DNA from: Nautilus pompilius
Taxonomy: Eukaryota > Mollusca > Cephalopoda > Nautilida > Nautilidae
Reading direction: 5' to 3'
DNA: 64,000 bases
NCBI GenBank assembly: GCA_018389105.1
Contig: JACATO010000087.1
Location: forward strand, 434,001-498,000
The notes below the pieces were generated by a model that saw only the letters and a program-made list of their open reading frames with translations, did no database searches and was not told the origin of the DNA. Below are positions 12,301 to 27,300 of the stretch, piece after piece; position 1 is the stretch's first letter; the number at the start of each line of letters is the position of its first letter. The translations under genes were made by a program, and so were the position numbers.

Positions 12301-15300
12301 CATAGCGACACATCTCTAGTCTTTTCTTTAAACTCAAGCTCAAAATTACAGAACAGCTTTACACAGGCACATCAGCCATTCTTCAGCATTATGCAATTGG
12401 AATGATTATAAAATTTCAAGAAAGCCCAAGGGGGTACGATAATTAGAAACAGTGTTTTACTACTGGCATGTGGCTTAAAAAACCAATCAAACGAGTTTTA
12501 CACACCCGGAAAAAAGCTGCCTCCGGCCCCTTAGATTTGAAGATCTCTGACTCCATGGCTCTGGTGACGGCCTGTATGGTATCCTGGAAAGAGAGCTGGG
12601 CGTGCGACAAGGACAGAGCGTGTTTGATGGACTTCTGCTGCTGTAGCGACGATGGTAGAGGATGATGGGTCTGAGTACTCACACTCTGACCTGCAACAGA
12701 ACAGCAGAGGTGGTTGTCCTCGTGGCTAGACCTGTTGGCAACTACTTATAGAAGCAATACGAGAGAGAGAGAGAACTTGGGGAACCCTGAACCCCGTGGT
12801 ATTAGTCATTGCAATGGTTGACAGTTTATAGCTATGGGAAGTTTTCAACGGAAAGGATTAAAGGACAAATGTTTTACTAATAATCTTCATAAATTTAAAG
12901 AGGGTTAGCAATAACATAACAAGAAAGCAGTGCTATAATAGAATAATTACATCATATCTCAACTCATTACCATAGTAGCAGTAAAGCTGTTTCTCTTTAT
13001 GCATATATTCTTTTTTTGTTTTGTTTTACTGAGAGAAGAAATAATTTATGTTTGTTTTAACAACACCGACCTTTTATCTTTAGGTATGACTTTCCCCTTA
13101 GGAAGGCAGACAACTGCTTGTTACCTAAATCATTAGTTATATGCACTGGTAATTAACTAAATGGGTTGGGGGGGGGTCAGATTATCAATCTTCACATCTG
13201 ATACTGATGGGCCACAAAGGAGCAAGCAACTCCGTTCATCCACCCTGAAAACAGCTCCAGAGTGGTGGAAGCTGTGTCCAGTCTGCTAAAGCAGGAGACC
13301 ACCAAACACTGCCCAACTTACTGGTTTTGGGCTCACTGATCTCACTGACGTCTGTCTCTCCTGTTGCTGCCTTCTTTGCCTGCTCCCTGTCCCACTCCTC
13401 AATTTCTATAGCAAACTTTTTATTGTCCTCATAAACAAAACCTTTTAGGTATGTGGGCAGCTCGGACAGAATGTTTTCTTTGCCTGACTCTGTGTCATTT
13501 ACATCTGCAAGAGAGAAGCTCACAAGAATAAAAAACAAGCAAGCAATTATTCTAACCACCAAAACCTTCTCTTAATAAATGGCCCTTTTTTCCTCCTATT
13601 TTCACAAAGATACTATACACTAAAACATTTCATGGTGCATTAAGAATAAACCATCACCAAAGAAGTTATATATTAGTACAGGAAAAAAGGGGCTCCTGAT
13701 ATTTTCTAGATGGAATTTGAATTCTTCTTCTCCTCTAAGGTGATGCAACCATGCAACTAACGATGACAACAAAAGTCACATCTGGTTTAACCAAAGCTTT
13801 TATATTCTTAACATTTGCGAGAATGCTTAAAAATATTTGAAGATGAGAAAAAAAGCAACAACTTTTAATGGAAAACTAGTTTGATGAGGCGATGACAATC
13901 AAACCATGACAGCCTTCAAAGCCCCAAATGGTGACAACAGTGCTAAGACATAACAATCACCTAGAGATGTTAAGACATAAATACAAGTCCTGAACCCCCT
14001 GAATATCCTTTACCATGTCCCATAATGTAATGGAGGGCCAGGAAGCAAACAAAGCTACAAGGATGTGTTGATGCAAGTTTTCCATCAGCCACATTCCACT
14101 GATAGATAGATGACTAATGTCTTTCAGTATTTACAACCCTAATTAATAACTTCTTTGCAATTACTATTTCTTTTTTTAAATGAGGACTCCCACTGACCCA
14201 TTCAGAATATAGTTAAAGTATGACGATGGTAGTGAAAACTTTACTTTTGTGTTTAATACTTAACTTCTCATCTTTCCTATCAGCTTCAAAAACTGTTAAA
14301 ATAACTTTTGCAATTTCATGACATTTTCATCCAGCCATTCCAACAACCTCTACAGGTTTGTTTTTTCTACAAAATTTTCCTCCTGAATTTGGTTTTCCAA
14401 TCTCCTGCATGTTACAAATACAGCCCCCCCCTGTTATCTGTGAACTTGCAATTTGCAAATCCATGTACTCGCAAGTCAAGCTAAGGCACCAGCACAACCC
14501 TTGACAAAGTTTCAAATGTTCTAGAAGCATCTCTCAGCCTCTTATGCACCTACACGAGTAGTAGTAGTACGTATATGCAACATCTTTCCTCTGCCTCATG
14601 ACCAAGCAAGCATCTGTCTGAATCACCTTGTCATATCCCAGTTTGTTGCAGTCTTTCAGTCAGTTATTCTCAAAAGACATGTGCCAAAAACTAGCCCATA
14701 ATAGGTATGCACAAGCCGATGAGTGAAAGTGACAGTTCCAAAGGGCCTAAATGTGCAGAAAAAGCAATGACTTTAACACAAAAGGTGAAAGTGCTGTATA
14801 AACTAGACTCAGGTCTAATTACGTCAGCTGTGGGTAGGATCTTTGGCATCAATGAATCAACAGTGCACTCTATTAAGAGTTAAGCAAAAGAAATTTGTGA
14901 TAGCATTTCTATCAATGACCCCAAAAGTGCAAAATTGACTCAAATTGTGAGGAAGAAAATTATCGTAAAAATGGAAAAGGACTTAAGTCTATGTGCATCA
15001 TTTTTCACTTCACAATGTGAGGCTCAGAGGAGAGGCAGCACATCCTACCCTGAAGAATTGCAAAGATCATCAAAGAAAAGGGATACAAAACCAAACAAGT
15101 GTTTAACGCAGACAAAACAGCATTTTCATGGAAGCATATGCCAATGCGAACATATATCTCCAAAGAAGAGGGCATCAGGGTTCAAGGCTGCGAAGGAACA
15201 TGTTATGTTACCCTTCTCTTATGTGGCAATGCAGCTGGCCACATGATGAAACCAATGTTGCTTTATCGGTCGGAGAACCCTCAGGCTTTGATAAGCTAAA

Positions 15301-18300
15301 GCAAGAGCCTCTTGCTCATATTCTACCAATCAAATAAGAAAGCATGGGTGACATCTGCCATTTTCTTTGATTGGTTCCATAACTGCTTTATACAGGAAGT
15401 TGAGAAATATCTGCAGAAAAACAAACAAGAGTTTGAAGTTTTATTGATCCTTGACAACGTTCCGTGCCACCCCAAGAGTCTTGAATTTGAACATAAGGTA
15501 GAGGTGGTGCTCTCGCCTCCAAACACCACATCTCTCATCCGACCTTTGGATCAGGGCGTAATTTCAATATTCAAGGCTTGCTACACCTGCAGCGCCTTTG
15601 AACATGTGTAGAGCAATGGATGCTGATGCTGAAGTGGGTGTAAGTCAATGTTGGAAAGATTACAACACTGCTGATTGCATCACCAACATCAAAGGATCAC
15701 AAGGTGAGCTCAAGGAGTCTACAGTTAATGCGTGTTGGCAGAAGGTATGGCCAGGGGTGGTGAATGACTTTTTGGAATTCCTGTCTGCCACCAAAATAGT
15801 CAGAAAAATTGTGAAACTCTAGCAGGAAGCTGGTGGATTTTCCAATATGGAAAATGATGACATGAGAATAAAGGAGGAGAACTAGCCACAGAGGACCTAA
15901 AAGAACTTGTAAGAAGTGATCCAGAGTCTGAAAGTGATGAAGCTGCTGCTGAAGTTCTCGTGTGTATGCTTGATAAAAATGGCAGAACAAAAGTTTTTCA
16001 AAATATTTGATAGATCTTATTTTTAAATACAATCTGTCAATGGAATGAAGTATCAAATGCAAAAGAGACGTGGAAAGTGCAATGGCTCCATATGCTGCCA
16101 TTTATAAGTTGAAAAAGATCATCATAACTCCCTATAACGTGTTCTTAAACATAAACCTTCAGTTCATGAAACAGAAGACCACCCTTCTTTATCGCCAGCA
16201 TCTCCTAGGTCTCCATCCTCATCACACGTCTTCAAATGATCCCGACAACCCACACGCAGTCGGGAATCATATGCAGCAGCAGCAGTAACATCAACAATAT
16301 CCTTATCACTCTCATCTTCAACATCATCATTAATGCTATCTCTTCACTTCAAACTCCAAATTATTGAAAGTTAGTGTTTTACAGTGTACAGCAGTGTACA
16401 ATGCTTCTGACATCTTCTGACCACGTTAAGTTGTGTGTGTACTGCTCTAATATCTTTCCAGCATTAGGTAGTGCATTTATGTATTTATTTGTGGTTTTTA
16501 GTGCAGTATTTAGGGCCAAAAAGTGTTTCTTGAGTACATATGCAAGGGTCATGGTGCTATCCACAAAATTTGCTATTCATGACCATTTCTGGAACAGATC
16601 TCTAACCAGGTGTGGGTGCTCATGCCACACCACCACAACCACTGCTAAGGGAAAATAGTGAGGGCTGTACACAATCAACTGCATAGATTTATCTTTTTTT
16701 GCCAAAACTTTTTAATTAAAAATGTGGCAAAACGACCAAGTCAACATAACCAGCAAAACTGGCCAAACCCGTGTAGGGACCAACCCACCAACCTGAATGA
16801 AGATCCTTCCGAGACTCATCGATGTACATCAAACAGTAAGCACTGGCGTTGTGATAGCCACCAACACTTTCCTTTTCCAGCTCTTCCCATGAGGCTTCGG
16901 TGACTGTGATGTCATTGAATTTAAGCCACTTCTGTTTTGAGTAGTCAAACACATACGCCCAGTAGTGGCCGGAAGCAGCCTGGCCCTCGTGCACAAGAAC
17001 AGCATGTAAGTGGTAAGGGTACTAGAGGAAGAGAGATGAACAATTGTCTAACAAGTCTCATATCACTAAAAAAGATTAGCTTAATCTGTATTCTATAAAG
17101 TCACATTTGACAGAATCATTCCAGGCATGGGTAATATAAACAAATAATTTTTTTCCGTTCACAACGGTAAATGTTTATTATTGTTTAACTATGTGAGCGA
17201 GCACTTTTGTCTGGTGTGTCAGCCTGTTCTGTGCAGTGATTCTTTCCTTCTACCAATGACAAGTCACAGCGATGCTCCTTAATTGTTAGTACAACCAACC
17301 AGAGAAAGTAATGGCGACAACGTACTTTTTTCATTGACTCATCATTGTACATTCTGTTGATCCTCTCCTCAAGGATACTGATGTTTTCTTGAAGTTCTGA
17401 AATACAACAAACAGAAGGTGGAGGGTTGAAGCAAGAAGAACCAACTGCACCAAGCCTGCAAAGAAGAAACCAGTTGACACCAGATGATTTTAACATATTT
17501 TTGCTCTCAATCAACTACAGAATTAAATCCTGTCTAAATCCAAGTAACTCTTAACAGACTAATCAGGATCCTGTTGGTTTTCATTAAGAATTAAGCATGG
17601 TTGAAAAACACATCAAGCCATCCTACATCTGTTGCTAATTACACAGAGGAAGAAGGTCTTTGCTCCTCAGTTATTTATGGTGGTCCTAATAGAACTTTTA
17701 AAGCCGATTCCAAATATGGTTTCAAAATTTTTCTATTACCCATAATTTTTGAGAAATGGAGTTTTTAATTTTCAGTATATTTTCTCATGATAGAGCACAT
17801 ACTGAGTATATTATATTGTGAGTTTATATTATATTTCTCACACATGATATGATAATGCCATTACTAGCATATTTTTTTTTCTTTTTCAGATCAACTTTTT
17901 GATTTAATTCTTTAAAAATATGAATCAAAAGTGTGTTAATCCGATGGATTCCCTCTGTCATGTGTGGAGAAATGACCATGAGATCTCAAAGAATGATGGC
18001 TGCACTTGTAGAAGGCCTACGAACTTTACTTCGGATGCAAGACAGGCGATGGGCACCGCATACCTCCTGTGCAGTTAACCCTCGGGAAGGACTCAAAGGA
18101 ACATGCAGGTAACGTTCAAGAGAATTCAAAAATAATTTCAGAAAAAATGACCAAAAAGAAATTTTTTCGTCCTTAAATCATTATCTTGAAAAAAAAATCT
18201 ACTATTCTAGAATTAATTCAAACAATATTAAAACTCCGTAAGAAATTTATTAATTTAAGAAAACAGATCCTTCTAATAATACATCCAATAAAACCTAAAT

Positions 18301-21300
18301 GGCTAAGAATGAAAAAAAAACTAAAACAAAGTAAACAGATTTACTACTACTAAGTAATAGTTCAGATAATAATTAACTAGTTTTCACTGCTGACACTAAT
18401 CAAGATTTCTGATAAGGTCCTGTCAAAATGGAGACACACAGAACTGCTGCCACTCCAAATCTCCTCAACCAAATATCAGATAACTTTTGAGAACCATTCA
18501 TCCTGAAGCAGCAGAAGAAAACAAAACTTCATGGTACATATGTTGGAAGATTCCTCTGGCTATTGGAAACAGGCACAAGATGAACTGCTTTCCTGTGACT
18601 ATTCCAATCTTAAAAATTACTACCAAGTAATGCGCTACATCAATCCTTACTTGTTAAGGGTTCAAGATCTTACTCTTGATGACAAACTGAGAAAGGGAAG
18701 AATATATGATTGAGGGCATTGATCAGTAGTTGGAAAACTAACTCCACACTAGTAGTATTCATTAAGATACAACTACCAGTTGCTACAAATGCAATGTGAA
18801 GTAGAGTTGGACACATACCACGAACATCATTTTCAACCTCTGTCCGCCACCTATGGAGACAGTCTTGAAGGACATGCAGCTCACTGTCTGTTATGTGGCG
18901 AGGTGATGGGCAGCTGATGGCAACTGCACACTTTGGACTCTTTGGTGGTGACTTTGGTGTTGACACTAGTGTAACATCCGGAGGCTGTGACACCAATGAC
19001 TCATCTCCTGACCTAAAATAATTCAAAGTGTAAACAATCAACAAAAACCTACTGTGCACCGAAGCAGATGAAACCAGGATTATGATCTCTTTCCTACTGT
19101 TAACCATACAAAGGATCAATAAGCTTCGATGAAAGCAAATAAGAAGAAAGCCAATTTTATTAATTCCTTCCTCTTTTTTTTGGGGGGGGAGGGAGTATAT
19201 CCCTTTTGTTAATCCTATCCCATTCAAAATGGCCAGAACCAACCTTTGTGTTAGAGCAGGGGTCGGCAACCCCCAGCCCATGAAGGGCTAGCGTCTGGCC
19301 CGCCAACCTAACATGTGGACTTTAATGTCCTTATTGCGTGTGCCTCATTGCTTGCTCAACAAACGCACACCCAAGCTCCCTCACACGTGCGCTCACCTGT
19401 CCTACTCTGACTCACGTGAGTACTCCCATGCTATGCGCGCACACGCCTGCCGTCTCACTACTGCGGCATCCAGAGCTGATTGGATACCCATGGCAAGGAT
19501 GCACGAACGCGTTCTATACTAGCTCACTGGATTGCCTGTTATCATCGCATCTGTGCGGGTGTACATCGCAGATTTCATCTTCTCACTATTTCGGTGTTTA
19601 ACGATATCCTTGGTAAATTTTACTTCTTGTCCTACTCAAAGTTGCTCATTTGAGTTTACTTTCTAGTGATAATGCCCCTGTTAGTAGTTGGATTCAACAA
19701 TAATTGCTGTTTATTTAAGTATTTATATAAAAACGTGTTGACTGTTACAACAATTAGCCCAGCATTAGTTTCGAAAAGCCAAATGGTTAGCCTGACGAAG
19801 TAAAAGAACTCGTCGGATAGCGTGGTTTGATCACATTCTATTCACAATTATCATATTATTTTATCAAATTAATTGTATTTTCATTTGAACTCTTTCATTC
19901 TCAGTTATCCATTTTTTGCTTTCCTTTCCACCATTCTGTTTTGTCTGAATAAAAACAAGTCTATGGAAACTAAGAAAAGGAAAGTTGATTTTGAGTGCCG
20001 CATTTTTAACAAAGAATGAACTCTAAGCTGCTTTTTCATTGAGAACCTAAGAAAATGTGTTTGCCTAATTTGTCAAGACACCGTTGCTGTGAAGAAAGTT
20101 TCAAACATTAAATGGCATTATCAAACCCGTCATAACCCTTATGACAATTTCACTGGGAAAGCACGAGAAGAGGAAGTTGAGCGGCTGAGAAACCATCTTA
20201 CAAAGCAGTCATCCTTTTTCACCAGAAAGGTTACAGAAACATACAGGAACACACTGGCTAACTACGAGGTGTCGAAACTAATAGCAGAAAGGATGAAACC
20301 GTTTACTGATGGAGAGTTCTTCAAAGAATGCATGTTGAAGGTAGTTGATGTTGTTTGTCCAGAAAAAAAGCAATTATTCTCTTCAATTAGTTTATCGGCA
20401 GCATCAGTAACCAGGCAAATTGAAGAAATGGCAACAAATGTCAGAAATGGGTTAGGCAGCATTTTAAAAAATCTGGATTACTTTTCCATTGCTATCGATG
20501 AAGCCACGGATATGACTGATACCTGTCAACTCGCTGTATTTGTGAGAGGTGTAACACCAGCTTTTGATATTGTGGAAGAATTCGTACAATTAATTCCAAT
20601 GAAGGACACTAGTACAGCAGATGATATTTTTGAAAGTGTCATAAACTGGATGATGAAAACGCATCTTGATGTATCAAAGCTTATAGGAGTAACCACAGAT
20701 GGAGCTCCAGCGATTATCGGAGAGAAAAAGGGGTTTGTAACATTACTCCAAAACCACCTTGGTCTTGAGCACAAATTAATCAAATTTCATTGCATCATCC
20801 ATCAGGATGCATTATGTGCCAAGTCATTGAATTTTAAGGAGATTATGACAGTGGTCACGAAAACGGTGAATTTTATCCTGTCAAGAGGACTAAATCATCG
20901 CCAGTTTCAGGAATTCCTAAAACAAGTTGAAGCAGAGTATGGCGACCTTACATTTTTCTCAAACGTCCGATGGCTTTAGCCGTGGAAAAATGCTAGAACG
21001 AGTTTATGTATTGAGGGAAGAGATTGCCAGATTTTTGGAGAGCAAAGGCCAAGATACTTTATACTTTCAGAATTCACAGTGGATTGTCAAATTAGCATTT
21101 TTGGTGGATATCACAACCCACAAGCTGACATTTGAGATGTTTGGTCATATTACAGCTTTTGAAAGAAAACTTAAATTGTGGAAATTACAACTTCAGGAAG
21201 GAAATTACTCTCATTTTCCAAATTACAAAATCACAAAGAAGAAATACTACAAGACATGTTTGTGAGGTCTATTCAGGATTTGAGAAGTGAGTTTTCTTCC

Positions 21301-24300
21301 CATTTTGCTGACTTCCGGCACCATGAATACCAATTTAAACTATTTGGATCTCCTTTCGACATAGATGTGGAGAAAGTAGCAGAAAAATATCAGCTTGAGT
21401 TAATAGACTTACAATGCAACGATATTTTGAAATCAAAATTTTATTCAGAATCAACTGCTGACTTCTACAAAAAGTATGTTTTACCCAGCGGAAAGTATAA
21501 AAGTTTATTGCATAATGCGCAGTTGATGGCATCATTATTTGGAGGTACTTATGCCTGCGAACAACTTTTTTCGAAAATGAAATACACAAAAAATGGTTAA
21601 GAACAAGGTTGCACGATGACCACCTGGATGATGTTTTGCTCCTGTCATCGACAGCTATTTCACCTGATGTTGAGAAATTATCAAAAAATAAACAGAATCA
21701 GGTGTCTCATTAAAAAATTGCCTATTCTAACAGTATTTTGTTTGTGGTAGGGAAGTTGTTTTTTGTTGATTGCATTAGTCCTTAACCTGCTATTCTTGCA
21801 GTACAATAGGGTACCTTTTTTTAACCTAAAATTACATACACTTCATTGTTTTTCCTTTAAACCTACAGAAAAAGTAACTTTCTGGACAGACCCATCTGAA
21901 GTCCAGACAATTTGCTATAGTATTAATACAGAATGTATATTTTTTTATGTACGATGTATGTAATCTGTACTTAAATGTATATTAGTAGTACATATCGTAC
22001 ACAGCATAGCTATCCGGCCCGCAGACCCCAAAAGCTTGCCGACCCCTGTGTTAGAGGTTCAAGATGGCCAAACTTGGCTGAAGACAGTCAAGGATTGACA
22101 AGTCATTTAAGGACCACTTCCATTTATACACAAGACAGTACATGTAGAAAAATGCTGGTCCACACTATCACTTTCCCTGACTGGTTATATAGCTTCGTTT
22201 TCCTACAAGCGATTTTAATAGTGAAGTTACTTGCATGAACCACATGTTGTTTTAATTACTTGATATGTGATGGAATCCAATAATCTTTTTCTTCTTGTGA
22301 TGTGGAGATCTTGAGTATCCATACCTCATCTCTTATCATTTAACTGGTCAGACAGCAATGGAGAAATATTGAGGAATGAGTTGAAGGTAGGGAGCAACAA
22401 CAATGGTGAAGTGACCAGGGTCATTGAGTAGAGTCTGGATTATCTGTGGCTGATCAACATGCCAGAATTTTTTCAGTCTGTTAGCCAAAAGATTGATGTC
22501 CCTGATGATGCAAAACCAGATTTCTTCTATCAAATGGCTGAAAAGACTAACCTCTATGCCCCACAGACCCAGAGGGATCAGGCAGAGCTGACAACACCTA
22601 GATGGATACACAAGAGATGAAAGAGTTTCTAGCAATAACCAACTACAGATCTCAGTGTCAAAAGTAACAAGAGTGACAATATTCAAGAAGTTGAATCAGT
22701 ATTTAGACTTCTGTTACAACAGTTTGGCATCCACCTCTGATGACTCTGACAGGGACCATCTCTTCAAAGTCAGTCTCTTCTTGATGTGGCTACCAAGTAC
22801 TTTCAAGCCAGGTACCAGTTATACAAAATGATCAATACTGATGAGGTTATATGAAGCAGTATTTATCCTCCCATCAAAAAAATCAAGTGGAGCCTGAAGA
22901 TGTGGACAGCAGCTCATACAATGGCTACATGCTGAACTTCAGCATTTACATGGGAAAGACTAGCATCAATACAGGGATTGCATGTGCATGTGGTGAAAAG
23001 GCTTTAAACACCTGTAGGAGAAAGAACACCTCTATTGTGACAACTAATTCAGCTATCAGAATTGCTGGAAAGGTTGGAGAGGTGTTCTGCTGGCTTCAAC
23101 AGCAAGATGTGGTAGAAGAGTGATATCCTGGCCATTGATTGACACAAGATGTCTCACTGGTGGGTACCAAGGTACCAACTGCAGCCCTGAGAAAGTCACC
23201 TGCTACACCAACCAAAGTTCCCTATCCACTGTTCCTGAAGCTGTACAAGCAGTACATGGGAGGGTGGTGGCTTCAGCTCCAGGAAACAAAAGGTGACCAA
23301 AAGAAGTGATAACCAGGTGCACCCCAACAAGCAAGAGCACCACATCCTGGCAAGAATAGGGGACAGAAAAAAGATGTGTCCTGTGCTTCAAGAATAGACA
23401 AAAAGCTCCATCGGGTTGCAGAGTGCAGAACAGCTTCACCATTTCCCTGTGCAGGGATGCTTCACCCAACCATATGGACAGACAGTGACATTTTTTTCTT
23501 CTTTTTTTTAACTTTCTGCACTATGAATTGAATTTTTCCTTCCATTTTCTGTATGTATTTCCTTTTAATTTGGATTACTGAATTGGGGGTGTTTAGTCAT
23601 TTGTGCCTTTTGAATCATTCTATGATTTCTTATCTGATTTAAATGACTAAAAATCGCATTAAGTGCATTTTGAGCAGCAATCTGGGAAACTGTCTGAATG
23701 CTTGTGTGTAAAATTTTGCATTTCATGAACAGGAAAGGTGGGGGGACAAAAAAAAAAACAAACAAACAAATGCAGGGAATACACACTTTGAAAGTGGCCG
23801 TGGTGACTCCATCTCCACATCGTTCTCCTGGAACTCCCTAGTCCGCAAACTGCTCTCACTCGCTGCAAATTCCAGAGCGTACAACAAAACGTCTTGAAGA
23901 GGAAACCGCTTGGAACCAGAACCATAATTCACAAACCTATGAACAAATTTGTAGACACATCATTAGATGCATATTAGAGTTGGCAGCTGGCAGTTAATAT
24001 GAATCCAATTAAGCTGCTCTCATTTATTATGGCATGACTAATGTATGTGTGCCATCTATATTATATTTCAGATGGCAGAAACAAAACTACTTTAAATAAT
24101 GGAATAAGTAAACCTGAACAAAGTTGTTTGAAATGAAAACAAACTTCCTCTAGGTCACACAGCACTGCTACATCCTCATCAAAAGAATGAAAATGTAGCA
24201 GCAGTAAACCTCCTTGTATTGATGGATTTACAGAATACCCCTGGTGAGGAAGTGTAGTGCTGCGGTTGTCTGCTAGATAGTGTTGCCAACCCTGCCCCAC

Positions 24301-27300
24301 CACTTACGATTTTGGCAGGGGAATCCCTACTAAAACTCTCAACCCATGCAGCCAGCTGATCAAGAGCTGGAAGAAAAGACACCAAACAGAATCGGGCCCC
24401 CTGTGAGAACAGAACTCAGATCCTCAACTTAGCAATCCAGTAGTCCACCAATGAACTACTGTGCTACAAACACAGCAATTTAGATATATTCATCAATTGC
24501 TTTTCATTCATTAAGAGATTGAATTAATTGAAAATATTTATGCAAGATTGAACCTTAATTTAAATGTACAGCTAGAACTGAATAAATGCAGTAATGGTTT
24601 GGTTCAATAACAAAAAAATAAAACCAACATCACTCCTCTATATGTGGATACAAGTTTGATTTATGAGAAAACACCACATGCTGACAGTAACTACAATGTT
24701 CATGCTACATGTCAACTTTCAAGTTTGTCTCAAAGCTGCTATGGCAGGTTGATACGGTAAGGATAGAATTTCTATCCTATCTGGACTCCTGTTTAGTTTA
24801 TCAAATGTAGACCCTGTAACTGTTGTTAAAATTAGAAAAATTATAAAAGTATGTCAACGATCAAAATTCTCTTACAACTTTCATGACTTAAACCATATTT
24901 CTTTATTCCTGATGTTTAAATTTTTATTAGCAATGCTTCTAATCATAGAGATGTCGTGTCATACATCAGTGCTTACAAGAGAGAGAGGACCCTTGTAAGG
25001 AAGCATAGTGCTGCTGCAGTTGTCTGTGCCAGGAAATGTTGCCAATCCTGTCAATAAGGAACCCATCACTTCTGACACTAGTAAAGAAAGCCTTAGTAGA
25101 AATCTTCATTCTTTTGAGATGTGAAAAGGCTGGCTAGTGAAGAGAGAGATAAACCATTCAGGGAGATATGCCAAAGTGAGCCAGTCCCAAATGGGGTCTA
25201 AAACTGGCGTCCAACCTGGCAATCAAGCAGTCAACCAATGGACCACCACGCTGTCCATTTTAGAGTAAAAACTAAAGGTTTTTAACCCTGGCCTGCCTTT
25301 GTTTCTCTTTCCAATCATGGACATTTGACGCTTCTTTCTGATTTTGCTTTCACACATTAATTATCCAATTTAAAAAAAAATAGACACAGAAGGATTAGTG
25401 ATGCCCCCTGGTTTTTTTTTTTTTTTTGTATTCCATGCTGAGAATGGAGGGTTCTTCCACTTCGTATTTTTCAAAATTCTTGCTTCAATGCATTCTTTTG
25501 TCATTTAAGCTATCGAACTGTTCACGAAAAGCCCCTCGATGACCAGAACATCTAGAGAGCTTATAGCAGAAAAGGTTAAATCAAGGTGACAACTTACTTA
25601 TCTAAACTCCTCTGTAACACTAGTAATTCTTCTTTCAACTTCTTTGCTTCTTCTCTCCTTTGCCTCGTTTCCAATTTATTGCATTCCATGTACCTTCAGG
25701 AAAGAACCAGGAATAGAATATAAAACACCTAATACGTTCTGCCAATTCCCTAAGGAGCTAGCAAAAGGAGTTGTCTTTTACTTTCTTTTTCAGGCAGGTA
25801 CGATCAGTTGCCAACTCCATATAAAAGAGAGAACTTTATCCATAGGTTTTAAGTCAACTAAGAAATGAACAAACAACTGTTACATCATGAAAAATAAAAA
25901 GGGCAAATTTAAATAAATTCCCTGAAGTTGCTTTGTCCTAAGCCAGTCTTAACAATGGAAATTACCTCTCTACATTGGACGTAGCCCTGGTAAGGGAGTA
26001 ATGCCACGTGTCATAAAGGGCTCCACAATGAAATCCACACTATAGCTGTGGAAGGAAACCAGAAAACCCAAAGGGTGAGAAAAGTCCGTGCCAGGTAGGT
26101 AAGTCAAACTGAGTTGGTCCCAACCAGGATTCAAACTCAGGCCCTCAACTTCGGCAGTCCATTAGATGATCAGATATTCACTTCAGGAATAGTGGGTGAC
26201 TACTGGTATTTCTGTACCTTCCTCGGAACTTCTCTGTTTTTTGTTTTTTTTTACTCAGTCACGTCACTCTCAGAGCAGCAAGTTCTACCACTTTGCCTTG
26301 CACCAAAATCAGGTCTTTGCATACAGTTACGTGAACTTACCTATCCATATATATCACCTGAGGAAAATCCAACTTGTTGTGTATTTTTTCTGGACGACCT
26401 AAATGCTGGTTAAATTGAAACCGTGACAGTTCAAACGTTAATACTGGAGGTAACCGGGTAAACCAGAGCTGGAAGGAGAAAAAGCAGGCCCTGTCTCACT
26501 GTCAGTGCGCTAATGTCACAAAAACTAGAACATAATAAACACGTGACTGACTGAAATTAAAAACGCTTTTTTTTTCTAGCTCATGAACTGTTGATGAAAG
26601 CAGGTGTGTTTACCAGTCTTACCTCTTGCTTTGACTTGTGTGTCACATCACTGTTGACAGATTCAATCTCTCCCTGTGCTGTCGCTGCCTCTAGACTCTC
26701 GTGAATGTCCCTGAAGCCGGTCACTTGCAGAGGAAACTGACCAAACGTGTCTTTATTCATAAACACCTTCCCTTTAGAATAATATGCAAACAAATCAACA
26801 AACAAGTACACGATAAACAGTCTCGTCTATTTTAGAGCTAAATACACATTGGTGACTGGTCTGGTAGTTCTTACAAACACCAAGCCCAGCCCAAATAAAT
26901 TCATTCTCATAATTTCTTAAGAAAGACCTCTGTAACTTCCCATCACCTTTCCCAGACATGCAAAGTATAATTTTACAATTTAGTATAAAAACAAAAAACA
27001 TTGTCCAAATTTTAATCACAAACTCACACATTTGTTCAGTCAAGAGTTCAGCAGCTTTTTTTCTTGATTTCAGTACCTAAGCAGCTCAGGTCTCTCATGT
27101 TCATGAGAGTAAACCTTGGAGCCAGAATGAACACATTTAGTGGTTTTTGTCAGCTTGTTTCTAAGATTTAGAGTAATTTAAAAATTGAAAGAACAGGTGA
27201 ATTTAAACTAAAAGTAATCTTATTGTTGCTGAAACAAAATAAAGTGAAATTCCAGCAAAAACAGATGTCCTTTAGTTGTGTGTGACAAGCGGTCTTATCG

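Noticed and set aside
26127..26138. tRNA gene suggested by a good box B
   Set aside because: Box A is poor, there is no cloverleaf, and the sequence continues into a SINE core shared with other loci.
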